Shown here: positions 49,459 to 58,084 of the stretch, piece by piece
Numbering within the stretch: the stretch's first letter is position 1
How the letters are laid out: each line of letters opens with the position of its first letter
Assembly (NCBI GenBank): GCA_900544285.1
Contig: UQUT01000010.1
Location: 15,053 to 79,052 of the forward strand
Length of the DNA: 64,000 bases
Direction of reading: 5' to 3'
Source of the DNA: an uncultured Eubacterium sp.
Lineage (GTDB): Bacteria > Bacillota > Clostridia > Oscillospirales > CAG-272
Notes under the pieces: generated by a model
What the model saw: only the letters and a program-made list of their open reading frames with translations
What the model was told of the DNA's origin: nothing
Database searches by the model: none
Program-made: the position numbers and the translations under genes

Positions 49459-50085
49459 TTATTTTTTAGATATAACGCAGAGAATCTTTCCGGTGTGAAC
49501 CGTCAGAACTGCCTCATCTTCTGTTATCTCGTTGCTTACTCCGAGAGGAAAACTGCGGAGAATCGTGATATGGTCGCCGCCGTATTTTGTTCCTTTCAGG
49601 GAAATTTCCGCGGCGGATGTGACGGAGAAAAGCGAAAGATATGAGCTTGTGTCTTTCGGTATACGTTCTTCATCACTGGCAACAAATGCTATATTTTCGG
49701 AGCCTTTCAGAATTGCCCTTGCGCCGTTTTCATCGGCATAGAGCAGGGCGGAGAGGTTTGCAAGAGTATGGTCGAGTCGACCGCCTATGCCTCCGACGAT
49801 GATTATTTCTTTGAATCCGAGCTTGATTGCCGCTTTGAGGCAGAGCATTGTGTCGGTATCGTCCTTTTCGGACGGATATTCAACTATCTCGCACGTGGCG
49901 TTTTCGGGGCGAGCGCCGGAATCAAAATCGCCGATTATGAGATCGGGAGAAAGTCCGTGCGCTTCGGCTATATTGCATGAGGCGTCCGCACAGATAATAA
50001 AATCATCTTTTGAGACGGAAGCTCCGGAGACGGCAAGGTCACTGTCAAAAGGGCAGATTATATAGCATTTACCGTTTTTTTTCAT
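49459..50085 (-). CDS. thiN: Thiamine pyrophosphokinase
   Basis: 208 residues. Active-site motifs: IICADASCN, LIIGDFDSGARP, EKDDTDTMLCLK and GGIGGRLDHTLAN. It converts thiamine to thiamine diphosphate with ATP. It lies four bases downstream of thiT, so uptake and activation are made together under the TPP riboswitch. Confidence 0.95.
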   Translation of the reverse strand: MKKNGKCYIICPFDSDLAVSGASVSKDDFIICADASCNIAEAHGLSPDLIIGDFDSGARPENATCEIVEYPSEKDDTDTMLCLKAAIKLGFKEIIIVGGIGGRLDHTLANLSALLYADENGARAILKGSENIAFVASDEERIPKDTSSYLSLFSVTSAAEISLKGTKYGGDHITILRSFPLGVSNEITEDEAVLTVHTGKILCVISKK

Positions 50086-50089
50086 GATT

Positions 50090-50908
50090 TCAGTCGACCT
50101 TTTTTGTCTTTATGAGATGGTTTACCGCCATAAGCAGAGCGGAAATTACAAATCCCGATACCGTTACTGCGATAACGACGCTCCAGTTGACGGCAGAGAT
50201 GCCGGTTATATCGAATGTGCCCGTGTCGGCATTCTGGAGCTTCGGGAATATGGTCGCAACGTCAAATATGACAGCCGCACAGGCGATAAGTCCCGCCCCG
50301 GCGCCGATCCAGGGAGAATATACGGCGGTGTTTTCGCGCTTGATTCTTTTCAGCTTTTCGCCGCGGAAATCGATAAGCGAGCCGATATATACAGCGGCTA
50401 TCGCAAGAATGATACATTCGGGGAGCATATACGTTGCATTATATACAAAGGAATATGAGAGGGCTGCCTGAGTCGGAATTGAAAGTCCTGCCCAGACGGT
50501 TGCACCGGAGATAACGTGGCACATATAGCGGAGGACAGAAATAAGAATACAGCCGAGCGTGAGCGCCATAGCCTGATTTTTGACGGCTTTTCTGAACACT
50601 CCGGCAAAGCCGATGACGGTAAATGCGATTATGTAGTCAAGCAGGATGACTGCAAGAATGCTCTGCCACGTTGTAACGTATGAGAGCGGGTTCAGATCGA
50701 GAAGCTGCTGGACGACGCTGTAAACAAGGGCGGAAGCAACTCCCCAGCCGGTGCCTCTGCGGTAAGCGATTATCGCTATCGGAAGCATTGACGCGAGCGT
50801 TATCGAGCCGCCGTAGGGAAGCTTGGCGATTTTGAGAATGCTCAGTACCGTTGCGAGCGCGATCATAACCGCACTTTCCACAAGGGCGAGTGTTTTTTTG
50901 TTTTGCAT
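50090..50908 (-). CDS. thiT: Thiamine ECF transporter S component ThiT, with C-terminal extension
   Basis: 272 residues. The ThiT core (about 1-190) has six helices and the N-terminal segment that docks on EcfT (VESAVMIALATVLSILKI). The position behind a TPP riboswitch and ahead of thiN fixes thiamine as ligand. Unusually, ~75 further residues after SLIDFRGEKLKRIKREN add two more helices (near 205-225 and 240-262); ThiT is usually about 190 residues. The EcfA/EcfA/EcfT module at 34-37 kb would energise it. AGAGGT precedes the ATG. Confidence 0.9.
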   Translation of the reverse strand: MQNKKTLALVESAVMIALATVLSILKIAKLPYGGSITLASMLPIAIIAYRRGTGWGVASALVYSVVQQLLDLNPLSYVTTWQSILAVILLDYIIAFTVIGFAGVFRKAVKNQAMALTLGCILISVLRYMCHVISGATVWAGLSIPTQAALSYSFVYNATYMLPECIILAIAAVYIGSLIDFRGEKLKRIKRENTAVYSPWIGAGAGLIACAAVIFDVATIFPKLQNADTGTFDITGISAVNWSVVIAVTVSGFVISALLMAVNHLIKTKKVD

Positions 50909-50929
50909 AAAAAAGTACCTCTTGTAAAA

Positions 50930-50958
50930 TAAAAATCCGCACGGAATAATCCGAGCGG
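50930..50958 (-). terminator. Expression-platform terminator of the TPP riboswitch
   Basis: On the minus strand CCGC-T-CGGA, loop TTAT, TCCG-T-GCGG is followed by ATTTTTATTTT, an intrinsic terminator between riboswitch and thiT. It is expected to form when TPP is bound. Confidence 0.85.
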
Positions 50959-50970
50959 TAATAAATTACA

Positions 50971-51055
50971 ATCTCCCTACGCTGGCATTATCCATATCAG
51001 GTAAAGGGTTCGGGTTTCCCCGTCTCAGCCGATTGCTCAGCACCCCCGATTATTC
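50971..51055 (-). promoter_or_regulatory. TPP riboswitch (THI element)
   Basis: Read on the minus strand the element has GGGGGTGCTGA, the pyrimidine-sensor CTGAGA, then ACCCTTTACCTGAT and GGATAATGCCAGCG followed by TAGGGA, all hallmarks of the TPP aptamer. It controls thiT-thiN through the downstream terminator. Confidence 0.98.
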
Positions 51056-51073
51056 AGTTGCGGTACGAGATAT

Positions 51074-51102
51074 ATTTTAATATAAAGAAAGAGATTTGTC
51101 AA
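51074..51102 (-). promoter_or_regulatory. Promoter of the riboswitch-thiT-thiN unit
   Basis: On the minus strand -35 TTGACA (51097-51102), 17-base spacer, -10 TAAAAT (51074-51079). Confidence 0.8.
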
Positions 51103-51190
51103 CAGGATTTGAAAAATATCGCATTTTGGCACGCGGAGGTTCTGTGTGATGAAGTTAACAAAAAATTCATAAAAAAATATGCAAAAACTA

Positions 51191-51219
51191 TTGACAAACT
51201 GACAGAATAGGATTATATT
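51191..51219 (+). promoter_or_regulatory. Promoter of the hrcA heat-shock operon
   Basis: -35 TTGACA (51191-51196), 17-base spacer, -10 TATATT (51214-51219), ending just before the CIRCE element. Confidence 0.75.
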
Positions 51220-51230
51220 ATAATCAAAGT

Positions 51231-51257
51231 TTGGCACTTGAAGCGATAGAGTGCTAA
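51231..51257 (+). promoter_or_regulatory. CIRCE operator (HrcA binding site)
   Basis: TTGGCACTT-N9-GAGTGCTAA, one mismatch pair from the consensus TTAGCACTC-N9-GAGTGCTAA. It overlaps the transcription start, where HrcA binding blocks transcription until heat shock occupies the chaperones. Confidence 0.95.
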
Positions 51258-51275
51258 AAAGGAGGGCGAAAGATA

Positions 51276-52376
51276 ATGCACGAAGTTAAAAACGGAGAGA
51301 AAAAACTTTCCGAAAGAAAAAAGCAGATACTTCGTGCCGTTGTTGAGGCGCACATAGCAACGGGCGAGCCTGTCGGATCCAGATATCTGACGGACAACGC
51401 CGGTATCAACTTCTCTTCGGCAACGGTGAGAAGCGAAATGGCGGATCTTGAAGAGATGGGCTATCTCGAACAGCCTCACACCTCCTCCGGCAGAGTGCCG
51501 ACGAAGCTCGGATATCATTTCTATATAGACTCGCTGATGAACGGTTACAAGCTCTCGGCGATGGAGACAATAGAGCTGAACAACACGCTGAAGGGAAAGA
51601 TCGGCGAGCTTGATTCTCTTATGACGGGGATTTCAAAGCTTGTTTCCTCTCTGACCAATTACACGGCGGTTGCGCTCAAAGCCGAGAACAGGGAACAAAC
51701 GGTCGACCGTTTTTCCTATATGATTCTTGACGCGCACAGCTTCCTCATAGTTATGAGAATGGCGGACAGCAGCGTCGTCACAAAGCAGATACAGACGCAC
51801 GTCCTTGTTGATGACAGACTTCTGAAGCGTCTGACGCAGCTTTTGACAAAGTATCTCGCAAGAATCCCCGCAAAGGACATATCGTTTTCCGTTGTGATGA
51901 CGATAGAGCGGGAGATCGGGGTTGGCGGAGCGATAGTTGCGCCGTCTGTCAAAGCGGTTTATGAAGCGATCGGCGGCAATGCCGATGCGGATCTCCGCTT
52001 TGAAGGTGTAAACAGACTGCTTGAATATCCGGAATTTTCGGATATAGATAAAATCCGCGGAATGCTTGAGATGATGGAAAACAAGCAGGAGATGATAAAG
52101 ATTCTTTCCGAAGCGGACAGCGATAAGGTCAATGTTTACATCGGAGGCGATGAGCAGGAGAGCTTGATTGACAATTCCGCTCTGATATTCAAAAAGCTCA
52201 CGGTGGGTGGAAAGGTCGTCGGCGCGATCGGCGTTCTCGGACCGTCAAGAATGGATTATTCAAGGGTTATTTCAACTATGGAATATCTTTCAAGGCAGAT
52301 ATCCGTACTTTTCGGAGGGGCGCTTCCTCCCGGAAAGACGGAGCTTCCGGAAGATAGCACCGGAAAGGACGAATAG
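51276..52376 (+). CDS. hrcA: Heat-inducible transcription repressor HrcA
   Basis: 366 residues. Winged helix at the N-terminus (LSERKKQILRAVVEAHIATG, PVGSRYLTDN, SSATVRSEMADLEEMGYL) and the family's GAF-like domain after residue ~100, ending with the strand VGAIGVLGPSRMDYSRVI. It represses its own operon through the CIRCE site 19 bases upstream. First gene of hrcA-grpE-dnaK-dnaJ-prmA. Confidence 0.97.
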   Translation: MHEVKNGEKKLSERKKQILRAVVEAHIATGEPVGSRYLTDNAGINFSSATVRSEMADLEEMGYLEQPHTSSGRVPTKLGYHFYIDSLMNGYKLSAMETIELNNTLKGKIGELDSLMTGISKLVSSLTNYTAVALKAENREQTVDRFSYMILDAHSFLIVMRMADSSVVTKQIQTHVLVDDRLLKRLTQLLTKYLARIPAKDISFSVVMTIEREIGVGGAIVAPSVKAVYEAIGGNADADLRFEGVNRLLEYPEFSDIDKIRGMLEMMENKQEMIKILSEADSDKVNVYIGGDEQESLIDNSALIFKKLTVGGKVVGAIGVLGPSRMDYSRVISTMEYLSRQISVLFGGALPPGKTELPEDSTGKDE

Positions 52377-52382
52377 TAAACA

Positions 52383-52934
52383 ATGGATGAGAAAAAGATA
52401 GAAACAGAAGAAAAAAAGACTTCCGAGGAGCATAAGGCACCGTCGGGAAGTGAAAAAAAGGAGCTTTCAAAGCTGAAGGGTGAGGTCAAAAAGCTATCGG
52501 GCGAGCTTGAAGGAAAAAGCAAAGCCTACGATGAGCTGAACGACAAATATCTTCGTATGATGGCGGAATACGACAATTTCAGAAAGCGTTCTCAAAGAGA
52601 GCGCGACGGTATTTATGCCTCCGCATATGAGGAGGCTCTGAAGGAATTCCTTCCTATGTCCGACAATCTTCAGAGATCGCTTGCCTACGCAGGTACTGAA
52701 AACTTTGCAAAGGGCATAGAAATGATAGTGAATCAATTTTCCGATACGCTGAAAAAGCTCGGAATTGAGGAATACGGAAAAAGGGGAGACCCGTTCGACC
52801 CTAATATTCACAATGCCGTTATGAGAACGGATGACGATTCTCTCGGCGAAAACACAGTCGCGGAAGTGCTCCAGAAAGGGTACAGAAAGGGCGACAAGAT
52901 ACTTCGCTTTGCTATGGTCAAAGTAGCAAACTGA
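52383..52934 (+). CDS. grpE: Nucleotide exchange factor GrpE
   Basis: 183 residues: a charged, Lys/Glu-rich head, a long coiled coil (about 25-90, including YLRMMAEYDNFRKRSQRER) and the beta wing with FDPNIHNAVMRT. It releases ADP from DnaK. Follows hrcA by six bases. Confidence 0.96.
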   Translation: MDEKKIETEEKKTSEEHKAPSGSEKKELSKLKGEVKKLSGELEGKSKAYDELNDKYLRMMAEYDNFRKRSQRERDGIYASAYEEALKEFLPMSDNLQRSLAYAGTENFAKGIEMIVNQFSDTLKKLGIEEYGKRGDPFDPNIHNAVMRTDDDSLGENTVAEVLQKGYRKGDKILRFAMVKVAN

Positions 52935-52980
52935 AATATAAAAATAAGAAAAAATTAACTTTAATCGGAGGATATATATT

Positions 52981-54810
52981 ATGGGAAAAATTATCGGTAT
53001 TGACCTTGGTACAACAAACTCTTGCGTGGCGGTTTATGAAGGCGGCGAGCCTGTCGTAATAACCAACCCCGAAGGTTCGAGAACAACTCCTTCCGTTGTT
53101 GCTTTCTCGAAGAATGATTCAAAAGAAAGAATTGTCGGTCAGACGGCAAAGAGACAGGCAATTCAGAACCCCGAAAGAACCGTTATGAGTATCAAACGTA
53201 AAATGGGTACAAACGAAACGGTTGATATTGACGGCAAGAAATACACACCGCAGGAAATCTCCGCAATGATTCTTCAGAAGTTGAAGGCTGACGCAGAGGC
53301 TTACCTCGGCACGAAGGTAACGCAGGCTGTTATCACAGTCCCCGCTTACTTCAACGACGCTCAGAGACAGGCAACAAAGGACGCAGGCAAGATTGCGGGT
53401 CTTGAAGTGCTCAGAATTATAAACGAGCCGACAGCAGCAGCGCTTGCATACGGTGTTGACAAAGAGGGTATGGATCAGAAGGTAATGATCTTCGACCTCG
53501 GCGGCGGTACATTCGACGTTTCGATCCTCGAAATCTCGGACGGCGTATTTGAAGTGCTTTCCACAAACGGCAACACAAGACTCGGCGGCGACGACTTCGA
53601 CCAGAGAATTATAGATTGGCTTGCAGATTCCTTCCAGAAGGAGCACGGAATTGATCTCCGTAACGACAAGATGGCTCTTCAGAGACTGAAGGACGCAGCC
53701 GAAAAGGCAAAGATAGAGCTTTCCGGCACAATGAGCTCGAATATCAACCTCCCGTTCATCACGGCAGACCAGAACGGTCCCGTACACCTCGATATGACAC
53801 TCACAAGAGCCAAATTCAACGAGTTGACGGCTGACCTCGTTGCGGACACAATCGCGCCCTGCAAGCAGGCTCTCAAGGACGCGGGACTTGACGTTTCAAA
53901 GATAGATAAGGTTCTTCTTGTCGGCGGTTCGACCCGTATTCCCGCTGTTCAGGAAGCTGTAAAGAACTTCTGCGGCAAGGAACCCTTCAAAGGTATCAAC
54001 CCCGATGAATGCGTTGCAATCGGCGCGGCTATCCAGGGCGGCGTTCTCGGCGGCGAGGTTAAGGATCTTCTCCTTCTCGATGTTACTCCGCTTTCCCTCG
54101 GTATTGAAACGCTCGGCGGCATCTGCACAAAGATAATCGACAGAAACACAACGATCCCCGTAAAGAAGTCTCAGATATTCTCTACGGCGGCAGACGGTCA
54201 GACATCCGTTGAGATACATGTTCTCCAGGGCGAGCGTGAAAAAGCGTCCGCAAACACGACTCTCGGCAGATTCTCTCTTGACGGTATCCCCGCAGCGCCC
54301 AGAGGCGTTCCGCAGATTGAGGTTACGTTCGATATCGACGCAAACGGCATTGTAAACGTATCCGCAAAGGATATGGGCACGGGCAAGGAACAGCACATAA
54401 CGATCACCTCCTCCTCAAATATGAGCAAGGAAGATATCGACCGCGCCGTAAAGGAAGCAGAAAAGTTTGCAGAAGAAGACAAGAAGCTCAAAGAGCTTGT
54501 TGAAGCAAAGAACAAGGCAGAGGCTTATATTCTCCAGACCGAAAAGACGCTTGACGAGATCGGCGACAAGGTAAGCGAGAGCGAAAAGCAGGAAGTCCGC
54601 GACGAGCTTGAGAACCTCAAGAAGGCTGTTGCAACGGATGACGTTGACGCTATCAAGAATGCAACGGAAGCATTTGAGAAGAAGTTCTATGCACTTTCAG
54701 AAAAGCTCTATAAGGCTCAGGGCGGTGCCGGCACAGACGGCGGTCAGCAGGGCGGCGCGTCACAGAATGACGACGGCAGCTACTCCGCAGACTTCACCGA
54801 GAAAAACTGA
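52981..54810 (+). CDS. dnaK: Molecular chaperone DnaK (Hsp70)
   Basis: 609 residues. Phosphate 1 motif GIDLGTTNSCVAV, phosphate 2 IFDLGGGTFDVSILE, adenosine motif VLLVGGSTRIPAVQEAV, then substrate domain (TPLSLGIETLGG) and a helical lid with a Gly/Gln-rich tail. GGAGG lies ahead of the ATG. Codon use is biased toward preferred codons, as expected for a highly expressed protein. Confidence 0.98.
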   Translation: MGKIIGIDLGTTNSCVAVYEGGEPVVITNPEGSRTTPSVVAFSKNDSKERIVGQTAKRQAIQNPERTVMSIKRKMGTNETVDIDGKKYTPQEISAMILQKLKADAEAYLGTKVTQAVITVPAYFNDAQRQATKDAGKIAGLEVLRIINEPTAAALAYGVDKEGMDQKVMIFDLGGGTFDVSILEISDGVFEVLSTNGNTRLGGDDFDQRIIDWLADSFQKEHGIDLRNDKMALQRLKDAAEKAKIELSGTMSSNINLPFITADQNGPVHLDMTLTRAKFNELTADLVADTIAPCKQALKDAGLDVSKIDKVLLVGGSTRIPAVQEAVKNFCGKEPFKGINPDECVAIGAAIQGGVLGGEVKDLLLLDVTPLSLGIETLGGICTKIIDRNTTIPVKKSQIFSTAADGQTSVEIHVLQGEREKASANTTLGRFSLDGIPAAPRGVPQIEVTFDIDANGIVNVSAKDMGTGKEQHITITSSSNMSKEDIDRAVKEAEKFAEEDKKLKELVEAKNKAEAYILQTEKTLDEIGDKVSESEKQEVRDELENLKKAVATDDVDAIKNATEAFEKKFYALSEKLYKAQGGAGTDGGQQGGASQNDDGSYSADFTEKN

Positions 54811-54829
54811 CAGATAAATTTTGATATTC

Positions 54830-54858
54830 GCCGGAGGCACGGATAACGTGTCTCCGGC
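54830..54858 (+). other. Strong hairpin between dnaK and dnaJ
   Basis: GCCGGAGGCACG pairs with CGTGTCTCCGGC (one G-T pair) around loop GATAA, 12 bp in all, 19 bases after the dnaK stop. No T run follows, so it is more likely an mRNA 3'-end stabiliser or processing site giving more DnaK than DnaJ than a full terminator. Confidence 0.6.
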
Positions 54859-54879
54859 AAATTCGGAAAAGGAAACATA

Positions 54880-56016
54880 ATGAAGGATTATTACGAGATA
54901 CTCGGCGTTTCAAAGACGGCGAGTGACGATGAAATAAAAAAAGCGTACAGAACGCTTGCAAAAAAATATCATCCCGATATGAATCCCGGAGACAAGAAAG
55001 CGGAGGAGATGTTCAAGGACGTCAATACCGCTTATGCTGTTTTATCCGACCCCGAAAAGAGAGCGAATTACGACCGCTTCGGGGAAGATGGCGTAAACGG
55101 TCAGGGCGGTTTCGGCGGAGCCGGTGGCTTTGGCGGATTCGGCGGCGGATTTTCGGGCGACTTTGATATTTCCGACCTTTTCGGCGACATATTCGGCGGA
55201 GGTTCGCGCAGAAGGAACGGCCCCGTCCGCGGGGACGATCTTCTTTACAGGATGACCGTAACCTTTGAGGAGGCGGCTTTCGGCTGCAAGAAAGAAATAA
55301 AATACAATAAGGTTGACAAGTGCTCCGACTGCGGCGGTACCGGGGCGGCAAAGGGCTCAACGGCAAAAACCTGTCCGCGTTGCGGCGGTAGCGGAAGCAT
55401 AAGAACCCAGCAGAGAACGCCGTTCGGCGTGATGCAGTCGACAACCGTTTGTCCCGACTGCGGCGGCAAGGGAACGATCATTTCAAACCCGTGCAAGACC
55501 TGTCGCGGTACGGGCAACGTAAACGTTGCGAAAACGCTTGAAGTTTCGATACCCGCGGGCATTGCGGACGGAAACCGTATTTCGCTTCACGGAATGGGCA
55601 ATGCGGGAAAGAACGGCGGCACGCCCGGCGACCTTTTCATCGAGGTGAGCGTCCGTCCGCACGCAATATTCCAGCGCGACGGAAACGACATAAAATGCGA
55701 CATACCGATAACCTTTGCGGAGGCGGCTCTCGGCGCGACGATAAATGTTCCGACGCTTGAAGGCGACACCGTTACTTTCGATATTCCCGAAGGCACGCAG
55801 AGCGGCACGTCGTTTACCGTAAAAGGCAAGGGCATACCGAACATAAGCGGCAGAGGCAGAGGAAACATTGTTTTCAGAGCGATTGTTGAAGTGCCGAAGG
55901 GCCTGACCGCAGAACAGAAGGATGCTCTGCGCAAGTTCTCCGACCTTTGCGGAAACAGTAACTATTCAAAACGCGATAAATTCTTCGGAAAATTCAGAAA
56001 GGACAGCCGCAAATGA
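54880..56016 (+). CDS. dnaJ: Chaperone protein DnaJ (Hsp40)
   Basis: 378 residues: J-domain with YHPDMNPG (HPD), a Gly/Phe linker (GGFGGAGGFGGFGGGF), four zinc repeats (CSDCGGTG, CPRCGGSG, CPDCGGKG, CKTCRGTG) and the C-terminal substrate domains. It hands clients to DnaK. The stop overlaps prmA by ATGA. Confidence 0.97.
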   Translation: MKDYYEILGVSKTASDDEIKKAYRTLAKKYHPDMNPGDKKAEEMFKDVNTAYAVLSDPEKRANYDRFGEDGVNGQGGFGGAGGFGGFGGGFSGDFDISDLFGDIFGGGSRRRNGPVRGDDLLYRMTVTFEEAAFGCKKEIKYNKVDKCSDCGGTGAAKGSTAKTCPRCGGSGSIRTQQRTPFGVMQSTTVCPDCGGKGTIISNPCKTCRGTGNVNVAKTLEVSIPAGIADGNRISLHGMGNAGKNGGTPGDLFIEVSVRPHAIFQRDGNDIKCDIPITFAEAALGATINVPTLEGDTVTFDIPEGTQSGTSFTVKGKGIPNISGRGRGNIVFRAIVEVPKGLTAEQKDALRKFSDLCGNSNYSKRDKFFGKFRKDSRK

Positions 56017-56933
56017 AATGGACGCAGATAAGGGTCACCTGCAAGACCGAGCATATTGACGAGGTCGCGGCTGTGCTGACAGTGCTCGATACGGGCGTTA
56101 TGATAGAGGATTACAGCGACGTTCTTACCTCTCTGCGCACAGTCTACGGCGAGCTTATTGACGAAAAAATTCTCCGCGCAGACAAAACGATTGCTTCGGC
56201 AAGCATTTACGTCAGCGATAAAAAAACAGCCGAAGAGGACGTTGATTTCATTTCGTCGCGCCTTGCTTCTCTCGGGATAAAGGCGGATATTGCGACGGCA
56301 GAGCTCGACGAGGAGGATTGGTCGACAGCTTGGAGAAAATTTTACAAGCCGACGAAAATCGGCAGACATATTGTCATCGTGCCGAGCTGGGAGAAATACG
56401 AAAAACAGGACGGGGACATTATAATCGATATGGATCCCGGAATGGCTTTCGGAACCGGCACTCACGAGACGACGAGACTTTGCGCAACGCTTCTCGAAGA
56501 AAACGTAAAGTCAGGCGACTATATGCTCGATGTTGGGGCGGGGAGCGGGATTCTTGCAATCTGCGCGGCGAAGCTCGGAGCGGACTATTGCGCTGCGTGC
56601 GACATAGATCCCGTTGCGGTAAAGACAGAAAAAGAAAATGCGGAAAGAAACGGTTGCGATATAGATTGCTTTGTTTCGGATCTGCTTGATTCCGTTAAAA
56701 TAAGAGACGGAAGAAAATATGATATTGTGACGGCGAACATTGTTGCGGATATAATCATAAGAATGTCTCCGGACATCGGAGAGTACATCCGCGACGGAGG
56801 ACTGCTTGTCGTTTCGGGAATTATTGACGAAAGAGAAGCCGAAGTGCGCTCCGCACTCGAAAAAAACGGATTCGATTGCGAAAAATCACTGCATGACAAG
56901 GGCTGGTGCGCTATGCTGTGCCGTAAAAAGTGA
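56013..56933 (+). CDS. prmA: Ribosomal protein L11 methyltransferase PrmA
   Basis: 306 residues. N-terminal L11-binding domain (about 1-100) and SAM domain with DMDPGMAFGTGTHETTRLC, motif I LDVGAGSGILAICAAKLGA, CDIDPVAVKTEKENAERNG and TANIVADIII. Methylates amino groups of L11. It ends the heat-shock operon, a common Bacillota arrangement. Confidence 0.95.
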   Translation: MKWTQIRVTCKTEHIDEVAAVLTVLDTGVMIEDYSDVLTSLRTVYGELIDEKILRADKTIASASIYVSDKKTAEEDVDFISSRLASLGIKADIATAELDEEDWSTAWRKFYKPTKIGRHIVIVPSWEKYEKQDGDIIIDMDPGMAFGTGTHETTRLCATLLEENVKSGDYMLDVGAGSGILAICAAKLGADYCAACDIDPVAVKTEKENAERNGCDIDCFVSDLLDSVKIRDGRKYDIVTANIVADIIIRMSPDIGEYIRDGGLLVVSGIIDEREAEVRSALEKNGFDCEKSLHDKGWCAMLCRKK

Positions 56934-56971
56934 AAATTTTTCAAAAAGTCGTCAAATATTTCAAAATAGCT

Positions 56972-57000
56972 TTGACAAAATTCATTTTATAGTATATAAT
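56972..57000 (+). promoter_or_regulatory. Near-perfect sigma-A promoter upstream of the structured leader
   Basis: -35 TTGACA (56972-56977), 17-base spacer, -10 TATAAT (56995-57000), both full consensus. Transcription would start near 57007 and run 165 bases before the next ATG. Confidence 0.88.
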
Positions 57001-57017
57001 GTAGGTTAGTCTCGTGG

Positions 57018-57158
57018 GCGATCGCGTATGCGGTCGCTTACGTGCGACTTAATTATTGCGAAGAATGAATTTTTTCTTTTAAGTCGCTTAAACTTGATAT
57101 AAACGGTGCGTGCGGATCGGCGATAACCGCTTGCATAAAAATAAAAAAGATCGCCGGA
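57018..57158 (+). promoter_or_regulatory. Structured 5' leader of the 57173 membrane-protein gene
   Basis: GCGATCGC (57018-57025) pairs with GCGGTCGC (57030-57037); GCGACTTAA (57044-57052) pairs with TTAAGTCGC (57079-57087); GGCGAT (57119-57124) can pair with ATCGCC (57150-57155) near the ribosome site. An alternative hairpin GTCGC-TTACGT-GCGAC (57033-57048) would exclude the first two stems, the hallmark of a switch. It does not match a riboswitch class I know. Confidence 0.5.
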
Positions 57159-57172
57159 AATGAGGCAACCAG

Positions 57173-57961
57173 ATGACAAAAGACACAAATAACAAAACGA
57201 GACCCGCTCTTCCGAAGGAGGACGCCGCGCTTTACCGTCTTTTAGCGGTCATAGCATATGCGATAATCGGATTTACTCTTATAATCGTTGCGGGTAAGAA
57301 TTACGCTGCATTTTCGCCTGTATTCAGAAACGGCTTTTATATGGCGGGCATGCTCGTCCTGTTTGCGGCATTGGTGTTCGGCACGGTTTACGGGTTGATC
57401 AAAAACATAAAGGGAAGAGCTTTTTCTCTTGCCGGCGTATGCGCCGCAGCTGCGCCGCTTGTCCTTGCGTTCGGGCTTTATAACGAGCTGACAAGAGCGG
57501 ATATTAAGATCAAGGTTGCTTTTGCAGCGCTCATCTTTGTTCTTTTCATAGCGAACCTCTGCCCGAAAATATATACGTATGTCGCGGGTTGCACTGTTCT
57601 TTGCGCTATTTCCGTTTATTACAACTCCGTTTCCATGGGAACGTTTACGGCGAGCGCCGTAAGAGTGCTTGACGTTATTCTCAAAGTGCTTGCTTATCCG
57701 ATCGGATTTCTTGTTCCCGCGGCGGTTATCTATGCCGCTGTCACGGCAAGCAAGCATGACGGAAGATTCAAGCTCTGCAAGATAAGACTTCATTTTTCGA
57801 CGGACAAGACCGTCTTTGTCGGACTGATAGTTCTCATGGCGGTGCTCGTTGTGTCAGCTGCACTTGTTCTCATAGTTCCTTCGCTTCTTCTCGCGTGCGA
57901 GATCGCGATCGGCGTTGTGTTTGCGGTGCTTGGTATAATATGCACCATCAAAATATTATAA
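57173..57961 (+). CDS. Multi-pass membrane protein of unknown function
   Basis: 262 residues with a charged N-terminal head (TKDTNNKTRPALPKEDAALYR) and about seven to eight membrane helices up to the C-terminus. No family recognised. GAGG lies 8 bases before the ATG. It is made from its own strong promoter with a long structured leader, suggesting regulation at the RNA level. Confidence 0.65.
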   Translation: MTKDTNNKTRPALPKEDAALYRLLAVIAYAIIGFTLIIVAGKNYAAFSPVFRNGFYMAGMLVLFAALVFGTVYGLIKNIKGRAFSLAGVCAAAAPLVLAFGLYNELTRADIKIKVAFAALIFVLFIANLCPKIYTYVAGCTVLCAISVYYNSVSMGTFTASAVRVLDVILKVLAYPIGFLVPAAVIYAAVTASKHDGRFKLCKIRLHFSTDKTVFVGLIVLMAVLVVSAALVLIVPSLLLACEIAIGVVFAVLGIICTIKIL

Positions 57962-57987
57962 TTTTAGATAAATTCACAAAAAAACTA

Positions 57988-58016
57988 TTGAAATTCTACA
58001 AAAAGTGCGGTAAAAT
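57988..58016 (+). promoter_or_regulatory. Promoter of the PucR/CdaR-type regulator gene
   Basis: -35 TTGAAA (57988-57993), 17-base spacer, -10 TAAAAT (58011-58016). Confidence 0.65.
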
Positions 58017-58084
58017 ATAGACACGTATTTATATTTATTGGATTTTGCGTTTGCGCATGACCCAAAGGAGAGGAAGCAGGATAA

